Origin: Tetrahymena elliotti 4EA
Lineage: Eukaryota; Ciliophora; Oligohymenophorea; Hymenostomatida; Tetrahymenidae
Direction: 5' to 3'
NCBI GenBank assembly: GCA_000231825.2
Contig: JH720311.1
Span: 1,155,076 to 1,218,674 of the forward strand
DNA length: 63,599 bases
In this document: positions 13,838-28,825 of the stretch, in pieces
Numbering within the stretch: the stretch's first letter is position 1
Layout of the letters: each line of letters starts with the position of its first letter
Notes under the pieces: model-generated
The model's database searches: none
Seen by the model: only the letters and a program-made list of their open reading frames with translations
What the model was told of the DNA's origin: nothing
Program-made: the position numbers and the translations under genes

Positions 13838-14769
13838 GATAACAAACAAACAAATAAACAAAGCTATCTTTCAAACTTATTTACAATTTTAGATTAATTA
13901 TAATATAATAATGTTTCAAGATTGATTATTTCTCAGTTTTTTATCAAAAAAACAATTAGGATTTTAAAAGTTAATAATCTTCACAAATTTACATAAATTA
14001 ACATGAAGACTTACTTACTAATCCATGCCTAATTTTTACATGAATAAATTTGTTAATCTTATTATTTACTCTCAACAAAACCTATTCAATCCTGTTATCA
14101 AAAAGAAAATCTAAATTCATCCATGCATTTTATAAAGTTATATAATTTTGTAATAATTTTCAAAAATCATCTCATAATAAACTTTTAGTTTAATTAAAAA
14201 AAAAATTACTTTGTCATGCTCATCACCATCATCAATCAAAATTCAGTTAATTTTTTAAATCTCAAAATTATTTTTGTCATTTTCTTTTAATTAAAATATC
14301 ATTTTTTATTTTGTTCATCTTATCAATTTATATCAAAATATCTTAATTATCACTAAATATTAATCAATGGAAATTTTGAAAATGAGGTCTTGATGTTAAA
14401 TATTTAAGCATGTATTAGACATCTATTAAATTTTTTAATTATTTACAATCTAAGTCTTGAAGTATCATAGATGAATGAATGTAAGTAAAAAAAGAAAATT
14501 TCAAAGCTATTTGACAATTTATTGCACTTATCTACTCTTCTCTCTGTAAAAGAGTGCAATAATAGAGCGAATAAAGACAATAATATACTTATATACAAAT
14601 AATAGATTTAAGATGGAATAATCTGTATTTTTTACTTTTTAAGTTTTTAAATTATTTTTATGAATAATTTTATAAGGATATAAAATATAAAATTAGATTA
14701 AAATCATATTAATTGAAATAAACTAAAATACTTTGTTAATTGATTAATATATATAATTTGATTAAAAAT
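13838..14769. other. AT-rich spacer between CDPK 2 and CDPK 3
   Basis: Upstream of CDPK 2 and downstream of CDPK 3, both on the minus strand, so it should hold the CDPK 2 promoter. No gene, RNA or strong repeat is visible. Confidence 0.5.
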
Positions 14770-17744
<2,975 letters not shown>

Positions 17745-18923
17745 TGCTATTATCTCTTGATCCTTAGATAGATAGATAGATTTATTTCAATCAAATTTTC
17801 TTTTTATTGGTTATTAAATATTTATTTCAAAAATTTTTTTTATTGTTTTTGATAGAAATTTAATGGAATTAATTAATGATTTTCTTTAATTTTTTCTTTA
17901 TTTTTCATTAAAATTTTCTGAATTTGATTGAAAATATGACTTTAATTTGTGTTAGATTACACATATTTTCTGTTTAAAATCTATTGTTTTAAAGGATAAA
18001 AACTCATCATCATTTCGATCTTAATTCTATCAAATAAATAGTACATTTTTCATTTATTTTTATCTTACTATTAGATCTAATTTCACTCAAATTAGTTTAT
18101 TAAAACAAATACCATTAAAATGGGTTTAAAAAATGCTAAACTCCATGATTATTTCATGAAAAAAAAAATTATTATTAATTTTTGTTTTTATTTAAAATTA
18201 TTTATAAAAAAAATTTGCTAAAATAATTTATCTCAATCCAAATATTTAATAAAATAAATAATTAGACTAAAATCTTAATCAATATCATTCAATTTTTATT
18301 CATAAAAAATTATTTTTAATTTAATCGTTTGTAATTTTTATTCGAAACTGATTTCTTTAATGAGAAACTATAATTTAAATTTTAATAATTAATTTTGAAT
18401 TAAATCATTTTTTATTTCATTAAAATAAATTGATTGTAGTTATCATATTAGTTCGTATACTTTATTTATAAAATGAAAAAAATAAAAATATTTTATCTAA
18501 ATTTAAATAAAATGTATTAATTTTATCCAATTTTAATTTAAAACTTTTAATTGTAAAAACTAAGGTTGTTCTTTCTTATTTTTTGGATTAAATATATTTT
18601 AAATAATTATTATTTTTTAATAAGATTCTAAAATGAAGCAACTAATTTTATTTTATGTTTTTTATTAAACTTAACAAATATTTTAAAATCATTTAAATTT
18701 TTTATACAGTTTCAAGTCATGTTGACTTCTTAATTGAATATTATAAGTAATTGATTTTAATCATTTATTTTTTAACATGTAATCTAATTTATTGAATCCT
18801 TGTTTCAAGTTTTAAACAATAAAAAATAAAGATTTTATCAATATCTCGTGAAAAATGTAAATGATATTTTTTAGTTTTTAATAGAATTGAATAATCTAAT
18901 CAAATCAAAATAAAAAAATTTCT
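17745..18923. other. AT-rich spacer upstream of CDPK 3
   Basis: A GATA-type microsatellite (about 17767-17782) lies just upstream of the CDPK 3 ATG. The rest is AT-rich with no supported feature. Confidence 0.5.
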
Positions 18924-19136
18924 ATGAAAATGAAAAGAGTAACAATATTAAGTTTTTTTGATTCAACGTTATTTGAGATTTTAATATTAAATATATTTAC
19001 AATATCCTCAAATTACTCATACATTTTTGAAGCAGCTTCTAAAATAAAGAGTAATAGCATTAGTAAGGTTATATTTAGAGGATAGACAAACTTAGGTTTA
19101 GGTTATCAAATGGAGGTATTTCTAAGATTTTTTTGA
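18924..19136 (+). CDS. Possible small ORF or first exon, unknown
   Basis: A 70-codon frame starts MKMKRVTILSFF and ends at TGA 19134-19136. Its second half has coding-like composition (FEAASKIKSNSIS, RGQTNLGLGYQME), while the AT-rich surroundings do not. A GTATTT directly after the ME codons (19115) could be a donor, which would make this an exon of a gene whose other parts I cannot place. The hydrophobic N-terminus could be a signal or membrane segment. I do not recognise it. Confidence 0.3.
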
Positions 19137-19396
19137 ATTTAAATTACAAAAAATAAAAAACTTTAAATAGAAAAATAACAAACAGCACAGCATAGTCTTC
19201 AGAATTGAAGTGAAGAAACGCATATTTTATACTTAGAAAAAAATTGAAGATTTTAATTAATATTTGGAGAATCTATTTCATCTGAGAAGCTTTAAAAATA
19301 TTAATACAACTATACTGTTATTATAAAAAGTATTATTTAATAATAAAAACATAAACAACAATTAATAAAATTGATAAGGAAATAGCAAAACTAAAA

Positions 19397-19999
19397 ATGC
19401 AAGGAAAAGCACTCTATTTAACTGTATTTATTGCACTTATTGGATTATCCTATTGCCAATTTTTAAATCAAGATGGGTTCAAATTTGGAGATCAGCCAAT
19501 TTTGATTCCAGATATTTGCGATGTTTAAATTGCTCTGAATTTAAAGTATCTCCAATTAGAAATATCTGGACAATAAATTGAAGGAGATAATGGATAAAAG
19601 TTTGCTAGAATTAATTTTGATTTTAAAGTAAAGCAACCATCTGACCTCACTAAAAACTGTATTTCAAAATCAGTTAAAGATATATTTTATGTAGATGCTT
19701 AAAATTAATAAGGACCATTTAACGATCAATAAAAGGTCTTTAATGATTAAGGACTCTATATTTAGTTACCTCTAAGTGAAATATAATAGTACGCTACTGC
19801 TACTTCTACTATTTCAAATAAAGATAAAACTGGATTCTCTTCAGCTCTTAATCTTAAAATAACCTTTGGTAATACTAGAGTACCTGTTAGAGAATATTAA
19901 ATCTAGTATATTATTGAATAGCTTGCAAACAACTCTATTCTATTTAAAGATTTAAATGTCACATTTAAAAATTCTTCTGCTGGTGTTAGATTGATTTGA
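19397..19999 (+). CDS. Small secreted protein of unknown function
   Basis: A single uninterrupted exon of 200 codons ending at TGA 19997-19999. The N-terminus (MQGKALYLTVFIALIGLSYC) is a clear signal peptide with cleavage likely after SYC. The mature part has two cysteines (PDIC, KNC) that could form one disulfide, alternating beta-strand-like stretches (INFDFKVKQ, NLKITFGN, LNVTFKNSS) and several N-glycosylation sites near the end. This suggests a secreted or luminal beta-rich domain. No family is recognised. There is no transmembrane segment or obvious GPI tail. Confidence 0.75.
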
Positions 20000-21005
20000 T
20001 TATTTTAACATTAAAATCAAAATATTTACTCATTTAAATATAATCTTTTTAATTACTTATTTCAATACGTTTCTGAAACATATATCTGTTTGTTTACTTG
20101 CTTACTATTAATTCATTCTTTCTAACATTATTATTCAAAAAAAATATTTATTTTTAAAGATTTATAATAAAAATATTTTAAATCAACTTTGATGTAATTA
20201 TTCAAAAGGCATCCATCCATTTTATAAAAAATACAAACTAATTGAAACATATTTTAAACAAATTCTAAGGTGAACCAACAAACATAAAATAATCTAATTT
20301 ATTTTTTGAAATATGAACTGGGATAGAAATTATTTGAGTTAAATGAAATTTCATTTTATTTTCTTTCAGTTTTCTTTCATTTTAAAAAGACAATAAAATA
20401 AATTACCTTCTAAAAAATTCATAAATGTATTTTGTGAAAGCTTTCTAAAAAAATTGGAGGAGATGATAATTATCAAAGACAATGTTTATCAAAAAATAAC
20501 TTCAGATTATTTAATTATGAATGCATTTAATTTTAAAATTTTAACTTTTAATGTTAATAAAAAATAATTTGTCTTCATTGCTAATATTATTAAAAATTTT
20601 AAATTAATTTTAGAGTCTTGAATGATGATATCTGTGTGATAAGAAAATAAATTTTATAGAAAGAAACTCGAATAGAAATAGAATTAATATATTGATAAAT
20701 GCTATGAAATGGTTATTTTATAAAATATTTCCTATTTATTTCAATATACATTAAAATTTAAGATAGATATTAACTTAGCATTAAAATAAATATCTTTGAA
20801 TGTTTAGTTAGGAATATATAAGAAAAGGTTTAATTTAGAAATGTTCTCTATCTAAGTAGAGATTAGTAATAAATAATAAATAAATAAGGCTAAATTTAGA
20901 AATAAATAAATAAATAAAGTGGACTATATTTTAAAATGAAAATGATAATTAAAATATAGAGATATTGTCATGTAGAGATACAAAATATATATTTAATAAT
21001 TAGAA
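20000..21005. other. AT-rich spacer
   Basis: Convergent region between the secreted-protein gene and the LYAR-type gene. A short AAATAAATAAATAA microsatellite lies near 20870-20920. Nothing else is supported. Confidence 0.5.
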
Positions 21006-21629
21006 TCAAAGCTTGACATAGGGTTCATTAACAACTTAGAACTTAGAGTTGGAAGCCAACTTTTCATCAAATACTTTTTCAATATCCATGATTTCTTCTT
21101 CAGGATAACATTCTTTATATTATTGGCAGACTAATTATTTTAACTTTTTCAACTTAATTTGCTTATTAGCTTTCTATTTAATAACCTTTCTAATAGTCTT
21201 CTTCCATCCTTTCCAGTTTGATTAAGTTTATTCTTCAACTTCTTCTTCAGCTTCTTCTTAGGTCACTTTCTTTTTATCAGCTTTATCTTATTTCTTTTGG
21301 GATTTTTCTTCTTTTTGCTCTTCAGCAGCAGCAGCAGCAGCGGCAGCGGCAGCAGCCTTAGCATTCTTTTCAGCTTCAGCTTACTTTTACTATTATTATT
21401 GTTGTTACAAATTTTGCTAATTTTATTTATTTTTGTTTTTATTTGCATATGGTCCATGGTATTTTTCTTATTCTGTCATGCATTATGTATGTGCTTTGTA
21501 TGTATTACCATCAAAAATTTTTTAACAGTCGATGCAAACGAACTTAGCAGGTCTGCATTAATAGACATGATTATCGAGTTATTTCTTTTTTAAAGTTGCA
21601 TCGCAGTTGTAGCAAACAAAAGTAACCAT
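21006..21629 (-). CDS. LYAR: LYAR-type C2HC zinc-finger nucleolar protein
   Basis: One exon of 207 codons ending at TGA 21008-21006. The N-terminus MVTFVCYNCDATLKKKQLDN carries the LYAR finger: C6 and C9 with H21 and C25, then C32 and C35 with a later His/Cys pair (KAHTQC). A glutamine run and a nine-alanine run follow, both coded by simple repeats (CAG/CTG-like near 21319-21350). Next is an acidic/lysine-rich stretch (EEAEEEVEEQ), and the C-terminal block starting WKGWKKTIRKVIK matches the conserved LYAR tail. LYAR proteins are nucleolar and act in pre-rRNA processing and growth control. The length is shorter than animal LYAR because the middle is reduced. Confidence 0.85.
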
Positions 21630-23229
21630 TTTATCTAGATTTTTTTTTAGTCTTAAATAAGTGAATTTATAATTTTTTTTTTGAATATTAATTAATAATT
21701 AAATAACAAAATAGTTGTTATTGACAAGTAGGGTTAAATATCTATCTATGTATCTATGTGTGTATCTATGATTATTAAGCTTTGATTATAATGTTAAAAT
21801 CAAATAAATTAGTTATTTTTTAGCTTTAAATTTATCCATAATAAATATACCAAATTATTATGTCTAAAAACCTATTCACACTATTAAAATTGCTTCAAGA
21901 TCTTATTCCTTAAATAGAATTTCAAACCCACTCATTTTTATTTTAATTATTTATTGACAAAAAAAATGATAATAAATAAAAGTAAAAAACATTTAAAAAA
22001 TAATTTAATTTAATATTAATATATATTTTTTTGAATTTAAGAGCATCAAAGTCGAATTAAAGCTATTAACAATTTTTATAATAAATAAACTAATTATTTA
22101 GCTTTTTTTAAATTACTAATAATGTATTATTTGGATAAATACTTTATGCTCACTGTTTTTATTTATTTGAAAAAATGTTAAAAACAATCAATCCATTTCT
22201 TCAAATTTTATTGTGAAAAATATCTAAAAATATGGATAATCTAAAATTTTAATGAGTTGTGATAAATCACATATCAATTAAAGAATTCAATTTAAATTTA
22301 ATCTTTCATTATTACTTTTAAATTTTGTTAAAATAACTCAACAATTTAATTCTAAATTTAAAAACATAATAAGAGTGTTTTTACATTTTATTTTTGTATT
22401 TATTCTTTTAATTTAAAGTGTTTGTTATCACAATTTTTAAAATTCATGGCAAATTTTTTTCAAAAAAAATAAATAAATAAAATCATTCAAAAAGTTGCCT
22501 AAAATTAATTTTAAACTTTTTTTTACCAAACTTTTGTGACAAATGAAAATTAGTTTAAATATTTAAATTTATATCTTCTTAAATAAAAGTTAAAATATGT
22601 GTTAACATTTTTTATTCTTCTGACAGAATTTGACCAACGAAATAGCAATTATAAAGAGATTTGTATAAAAATATTTTTCTCAATAAAAAATGAATAAAAT
22701 AAATATATGTTAGTAAGATTTGTTTAGAACAATAACTTTGGATAAATAATGCTAGATAGAGTATTTCATTCATCCAAGATGATTTAAAAAATCATAAAAT
22801 GATAAATGAGTTAGATGAGGTGAAATATCTTATAAATTTATTATCAATTGAATGAATTGATTTGTCAAAAAGCTTGAATATTAGTTGAAAAAATTAATCA
22901 TAAAAATGAATTTAAATATGGAAAAATAATATCGAAGTTTTCATTTAATTCTTATTATAAAAAGAATGAAATCAAAGGCTAAGTGTATGCACACCAATAA
23001 ATAAATTATTAATTTTTAGTTAATTAATTAGTTGTTTAATGCTGCTTTTTGTATAGATTGTTTTTTGTTTTCATCTGCATTTTGTATGGATGCATGTTTC
23101 TTCATTTATTAATTCATGAATTGATTGATGAATTAATTTATAAAATTAAGAATTAATAACAAACAAATAAATAATTATTTTTTGATTTTTTGATCAAGGA
23201 AAGAAGTAAAGTAAATATAAATAAATACA
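21630..23229. other. AT-rich divergent spacer
   Basis: Lies between the LYAR-type gene (-) and the IPGY-protein gene (+), so it should hold both promoters. Short TCTATCTATG repeats occur near 21738-21770. No coding stretch can be supported. Confidence 0.5.
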
Positions 23230-24235
23230 ATGTACCTCTAAAGCAAAACCACAGATAATATTCCTGGCTATACTGGGTAAATTTTCTTTTAAGAACAACA
23301 ATATTTTATTCTGAAATTGAGATAGAGATTCTTCTTAAATAGTTGAAGGTGACATAAACTAATAAATTATTTTTTGTAAATAGACATATTCCTTAAGAAG
23401 AGCTCCATGAAGATATTCTATAAATAAATTAAGCCAAATCACACATTCCAGGTAAGAATTTGCAAAAAATCTGAAAAATATCAGCTAAAAAATGAAGAGA
23501 GAAAGATTTTTTGTTGTAGTTAGGAAAGTCATTTAGAAAATTTTGTAAATAAACAGGATATGCTGGCTACATTCCAGGAATAAGAAGTGAAAATATGTAT
23601 GGTAAAACCTACGGCAAAATTACATACATGTCAGTAACAAACTAGCATCACAAGGGTCCTGATCTTCCCCCTGATTTGAGATATACTTCAACAGTTAAGG
23701 GTGAATTCACTGATTAAAAGGGAGTTAAAAAGCAAGAATTACTCAGATAAGCAGTTATTGAAGAAGCAAAAATCACTTCTGTAACTTATTTGATATTTAT
23801 ATGATCTAATTTAGAAATTTTTATTTGCATTTAAATCGACATTTAACTGAATTTCTTTTTTCTAATTAAAAGACTGGATATGGCAGCTCTCCTCTCAGGT
23901 TTTTAAAATTAGTTTACGGAAAAATCATTTTATTTAACGCTTTTTTTATAATTTAGAACTAAATATATTGACCCAAGTGAATACTAAGAAAAATAAAGTA
24001 AATAATTTATTTATTGATTGATTGTATAATAAAATTGATTAATTTTTGACTGTTTTTATTTAGTTAGTATAAGATATAAAAACAGTTATATTCATTCACA
24101 TATTATCTATCTATCTACATCAATCAATCAATCAACCTAATCTTATTATTCATTTCTTATTTAAAAATAGTCCATCCTGCTCCTGAATGCAATTTAACAT
24201 ACCAAGATGCTTGTAAGTATGCCTATTAGAGCTGA
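23230..24235 (+). CDS. IPGY-motif protein, CIMIP2/FAM166-like
   Basis: Six exons, 23230-23276, 23384-23451, 23557-23780, 23873-23898, 23957-23997 and 24171-24235, encode 156 residues. The pattern IPGYTGHIPQ occurs at the start, and IPGYAGYIPGIRSENMYGKT comes after exon 2. The IPGY..(H/Y)(I/V)P and G(K/E)TYG signature is that of the DUF2475/FAM166 (CIMIP2) group, proteins found inside ciliary doublet microtubules. The remainder contains PPDLRYTSTVKGEF and ends TYQDACKYAYQS with TGA 24233-24235. All splice phases agree. The last junction is less sure, because GTAAGTATG at 24212 could also be a donor leading to a further exon. A role in the axoneme is inferred from motif only. Confidence 0.7.
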
Positions 24236-26286
24236 TTATTCAATATATACTTTCATTTATAATAAATATACAATTAAAATATACTTCAAATTTATTGTTA
24301 TATCTTCTATATTACTCATAAAGTTAAAGTATAACATTAGAATTCAAAAATTATGTTCAATTTTTCAATTTACAACTCACCAACAAACTATTATATTTAC
24401 TTCACTTATTTTGTTTCCATCTGAGATATAATACAATTAAAACTTTGCAAGCCAAGCCAAGCTATAAATATTTACTTGATTATCATAGATTTGGAAATAT
24501 CAAAAAGATATACAAAATATTTTATTTCCAATAATTAGAGACGATGTGACCTTCTTTTTAATATGGTATTTTAATAAACCTCCTAATTGTTTTGATTAAT
24601 ATTCTAATTAAATTGACCAAAATATACTATAATATATTTTAAAAGAGGTATGCAGATTATTAAAAAAAACTAACTTTTTAATAATTAATGGATGTGATAT
24701 ATAAGTTATAAAAAATATTTTATTTTTTTTAATTTTCAAAATTATTGGATAAGAGAATAAATTGAAATATTAAAGTAATTTAACAAAAAAGTATTGATTA
24801 CATTTACAAATTTTGTAAATATTAAAAAATATTTGAATTATTTTAATTGTTGTTTCAACAGCAAAAATTAAACATAAATTTTGATGTGATTAAAAATCAA
24901 ATAAATATATGATCTTAAAATTTAACTTAATAATCTTATATTAAAAAATTACAAAAATAGATATTAATTAAAAGAAGCTAAATACATTCATAATAGTTAA
25001 GGTTGATTTTATTTAAAATCTAATTTTGAAGATGAAAGTAACAACAAGATTTATGTGTAAATTAATCAGTAATAAATACTTTAAACAAAATCCCTTAATC
25101 ATTCTTTTTGTTCACAGATCCGAAGTTTATTCATTCTCTATCTAATTCATTTTCGATTTTTAAAAAGAATAGATATTTATATAAATAGCTAAAAAAAATT
25201 TATTTGATTTATCTAATCTATGCTGAGATAAAATTTTGGTAACTAAAAGCAAAAAATATGTTTTGATCAAATAAAAATTTGACTGTAACTCATAAAAACC
25301 TTTTTCAAATAACTGATTTTTTATTTTCTACATCATTTTTGACTGAAAATTTTCTTGTGATTGAATGATAATATGATTAAACTATACAATAAATTTATTT
25401 TTTGAAGCTCAAAATATAATAGACAAATATATGAAAATTGAATCTAATAAAATATTTTTGTTATATCTTCTTTCCAAGTCTTCAAAAATTGATTCTTATT
25501 TCTTTAAAGTCTTTGAAAATTATGTTTTTCGTTTTAGTTTAATAAAAAAGATTATCTTCATTTTAAGCTAAAACTTTTTAGATTAATTTTTTTGATGATT
25601 AATTACTTTTTTCGTGTTTATTTTATAATTTTTTTAAAACTTTTAATGGTTATTATTTGATTTTAAAATAGATAATCATTAATCATTGTTGAGTATTTTT
25701 ATAGGTAAATCAAAAAATCTAGTTTATTTGTCATCTAAAAAAATAAAATGACTAACGATTTTTGGAATTTTAATTTCAAATATTTTTAAAAATTAAAGAT
25801 AATTTTATCTGAAAATTAATTCAATTAAAAAAAATTTAAGCTATTAAAATCAATTTAATTGTGATTATTTGGGAATGAAATGAATTATTTTTTTTGGCAA
25901 AAATTTTTTCAATTTAAATAATTGTTTTTATTTATTTATTTATGTATGTATGAGAATTTGAAATTTGCTTCAAAGGGAGAAAATCTAATTGATTATGAAT
26001 ATAAATGTAGATAAATTTTTAAATAGAAATAAAATGTGTTTATAGGAATATGGAATTAGAATATAAATATGATTTTCGAGGAAAACAATTTTAATGTAAA
26101 GAGGAAGATGAATTTTGTTATTTTTATAATAATTTTATAGAAAAGAGATAAATTAATTCAAGGTTTAATTTAATTGATAGAAGGAAATAAAGTTTCTTTA
26201 TTATTAATTAAGCTTAAAGAAAAAAAACAAAGTAAAAATAAATGCATTTTAATCTGATACAAAATTACAATTTATTTCAAACTCAC
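24236..26286. other. AT-rich spacer
   Basis: About 2 kb with no coding stretch I can support. ATTTATTTATTTATG-type simple repeats lie near 25925-25950. Confidence 0.5.
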
Positions 26287-26561
26287 TCACATAGATTTCT
26301 TTTATTTATTAAATTTATCATTCAAAATTAAAATTTTTTTGTGTAATCTTTCAATTTGGTTTTTAGCCTTTGTTGTAGTAGAAGTAGAATTTCCATTAAG
26401 ATTAAACTTTCCTTATTAATTCTCAACACAAATATTTAACATGTCTTATTTTGAATTTTTATTACTTGTTATTTATTTTACATTTAAATTAGGATTTCTA
26501 TATGATTACTTTAAAAATTTAATAGAAGTTATATCTCTTTAGCAAACAATTAAGTTTAAAC
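26287..26561 (-). CDS. Possible last exon of an unknown gene
   Basis: A TGA-free minus-strand frame begins after an acceptor (TTTTTAG, AG at 26563-26562) and ends at TGA 26289-26287. The translated end looks protein-like (ENQQGKFNLNGNSTSTTTK, then a lysine-rich helix AKNQIERLHKKI). Candidate upstream exons lie on the same strand, for example about 26640-26790, 26960-27030 and 27085-27180, but I could not fix their borders. Such an open stretch is not rare by chance at this base composition, so confidence is low. Confidence 0.35.
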
Positions 26562-28177
26562 CTAAAAATGTAAAATGTTTTAGAATAAATAATTGTTTTA
26601 ATTGTTCATAAAATGATAAATAATTTAACAATATTTTTGATTACTTTGTTAAACATTTACTTCAAATTTAAAATTTTAAATAAGTGTTAGTTAATAGATA
26701 ATAATATTTTAACTACTTCAAGTCAAACTAAAAGAGTTTAAAATCATTTGAAAAATATTTTAAATTTATTTTTCTCTGCAAAATAGTTTTAGAATTTGTT
26801 TAAATAAAGGAAACATTTTAAAAATATACTTTAGTATATTTTAAGTTATCTTAAATGAATTCAAAAATTTATTAATAAATATAATAAATAATTAATAAAA
26901 ATTATAAACTATTATTTTATAAATGGGGAAAATATAATTTCTATTTCAATTAAGCGTATTATATGCTCTTGTAAAGTCTCTCATAATTGTATTTAAATTG
27001 TCTGTTATTTAAAAAAGAATTATTGAAATTAATAATTAAAAATTTTTTCATTTTGAAGAAAAAGCTATCATTTATGAATAAAAATTTGATGGAAAATAAA
27101 ACACTTTTGCATTTGTTAAATAAAATCTTCTTTAATATGTTTATATTTTTGGTAATATAAAAATATCTGTTGGTTGAATCTAAAAAGCTAAATAAAAAAT
27201 AAGGAAATTACTTAGAATTTATTTCTATTAAGGTCAAATAATACCTCAAAAATTTATTTAATTATCTATCGATTGATTATTTCTTTTTTAGATAGATTAA
27301 TTAATCAATATTTATCATTGTTTATTGATAAATAGATATGTGATTTTTTTTAGTTTTTGTTAAAAAACTAATTAAATACGTCTTAATATCTAATTAATTT
27401 AGTAGATTGCTTTTGTATTATTTATTTTTAAACAAATTTTGAAGAATTTGGCTAAAAAAATATTTTTATGATATTGTTTTTTGTGTGATTTAGAGGTTGT
27501 TTGTTGAAAATTAGCAAGGGTGAAGGAGACTTAAAACATAAAAAACTTACAAAATTAGAAAGAAATAGATACTTGTATATAATTTTAATGTGTAGAATAA
27601 TTTATTGCTCGAGTGTATCTTTTTTTGGATATTTTTGCATGCTTTTAAAAACAATTTGCTATTTTTCTTGGTTGATTGAATTTTCAAGTGCTTGTTTGCT
27701 ACCCTGTTTTTTATTGAAGTTTGCTTGCTTGCTTGGTTGGTTGATTTGATGTGCTTGCTGATAATAAAATAATAGAAATGTAAATAGTTTAAAAAGCTAT
27801 TGTTGGTTGAATCAACGATTGAAAGTATTCATTGGGAAAGATAGTAAGAAAAGCGGAACGGATAGATAAATAGAAATGGGAAAAGTAATGAATGGAAATA
27901 ATGAAGAATTATAATTAAAACACACACGAATAGTAAGAGCTTTAGTAAGTTTAAATAACAATAAAGTTAGTATATGCAAAAAAATATATAATAGACTTAC
28001 AAAGAAGCAGATGTCTTAAATGAAGAAATTGCATTGGATATAATTATATAGACATTGAATCATTAAAATTATGATGTAATATTGATTGCTCAAATCTATA
28101 CGATTATTGGCTGGCTGCTTTAACAAATAAATACTTCATTTTAAGAGCTATTTTATTAATTATAAATCTAGTTAAAA
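26562..28177. other. Mostly noncoding; possible upstream exons of the 26287 gene
   Basis: Contains coding-like minus-strand fragments around 26640-27180 (see previous entry) and CTTGCTTGCTTGGTTGG simple repeats near 27724-27745. The single open frames in 27500-27750 on + are low-complexity and not convincing. Confidence 0.35.
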
Positions 28178-28825
28178 TCAGATCTTTCTGAAGAGTTCGA
28201 GTCTGGAAAGGGGACCTCTTCCACCAATAATTTTAACATTGGAACCATCAGTAGTAAGCTTCTTTTGGTTTCTAAGTCTGGAGTATTCAGCTCTGGTAAG
28301 CTTGGTGAAACCCCACTTTTGGGAGGTGACGACTTTTTGTCTACCAGGGAATTTAGCCTTAGCTCTAGTAAGAGCATCGATGGCAAACTTAACGTGAGGT
28401 TCCTTGACTCTGACGGAGAAAAGAATAGAGCCAATATCAACACGAGCAGCCTTACCCAAAGCCTTACCGAAAGCACCTCTCATACCAGATTGGAGTCTAT
28501 CAGCACCAGCACAAGACAACATCTTGTTAATTCTGAGTACGTGCCAGGGGTGGACTCTGCATCTTAAATGGAAAGCATCCTTAGAGATGAATTTAATCAA
28601 ATTTTTGTTAGCAGCGATACGAGCAGCTTCCAAGGCTTCAGAGGTGATTTATTCCTTTTCATCAGAAACGATGTGAACGACGTAAGGGAATTCTTCGACG
28701 GTGGCTTTCTTTCTACCAGAGTCGTAGATTCTGATTCTAGCATCGGGGACACCTCTGTTGTATCTGGACTTGGGATAAGGCTTACCCTTAGGTTATCTGT
28801 AGCATCTAGCAGGTCTTCTACCCAT
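28178..28825 (-). CDS. RPL10: 60S ribosomal protein L10 (uL16)
   Basis: One intronless frame of 215 codons, TGA at 28180-28178. It reads [20 protein letters not shown] at the start and has the RPL10 hallmarks [57 protein letters not shown]. uL16 sits near the A- and P-site tRNAs of the large subunit and its loading completes cytoplasmic 60S maturation. The length equals the usual eukaryotic length. Codon use is strikingly biased to C-ending and GGT/GTC codons compared with neighbours, as expected for a very highly expressed Tetrahymena gene. Only two codons are TAA-Gln. Long open frames on the opposite strand are shadows of this gene. Confidence 0.98.

Noticed and set aside
21297..21593. A 98-codon + strand frame rich in Phe, Leu and Ser, and a 64-codon minus frame inside the same area
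   Set aside because: Shadows of the LYAR-type gene's Lys/Ala/Gln repeat tract; the real frame runs unbroken for 207 codons with the zinc finger.
24207..24431. 74-codon + frame starting inside the last exon of the IPGY gene
   Set aside because: Starts out of frame within a coding exon and runs into AT-rich spacer.
27501..27749. 82-codon + frame with Cys/Leu/Phe-rich end
   Set aside because: The second half is encoded by TTGCTTGCTTGG simple repeats; no splice or homology support.
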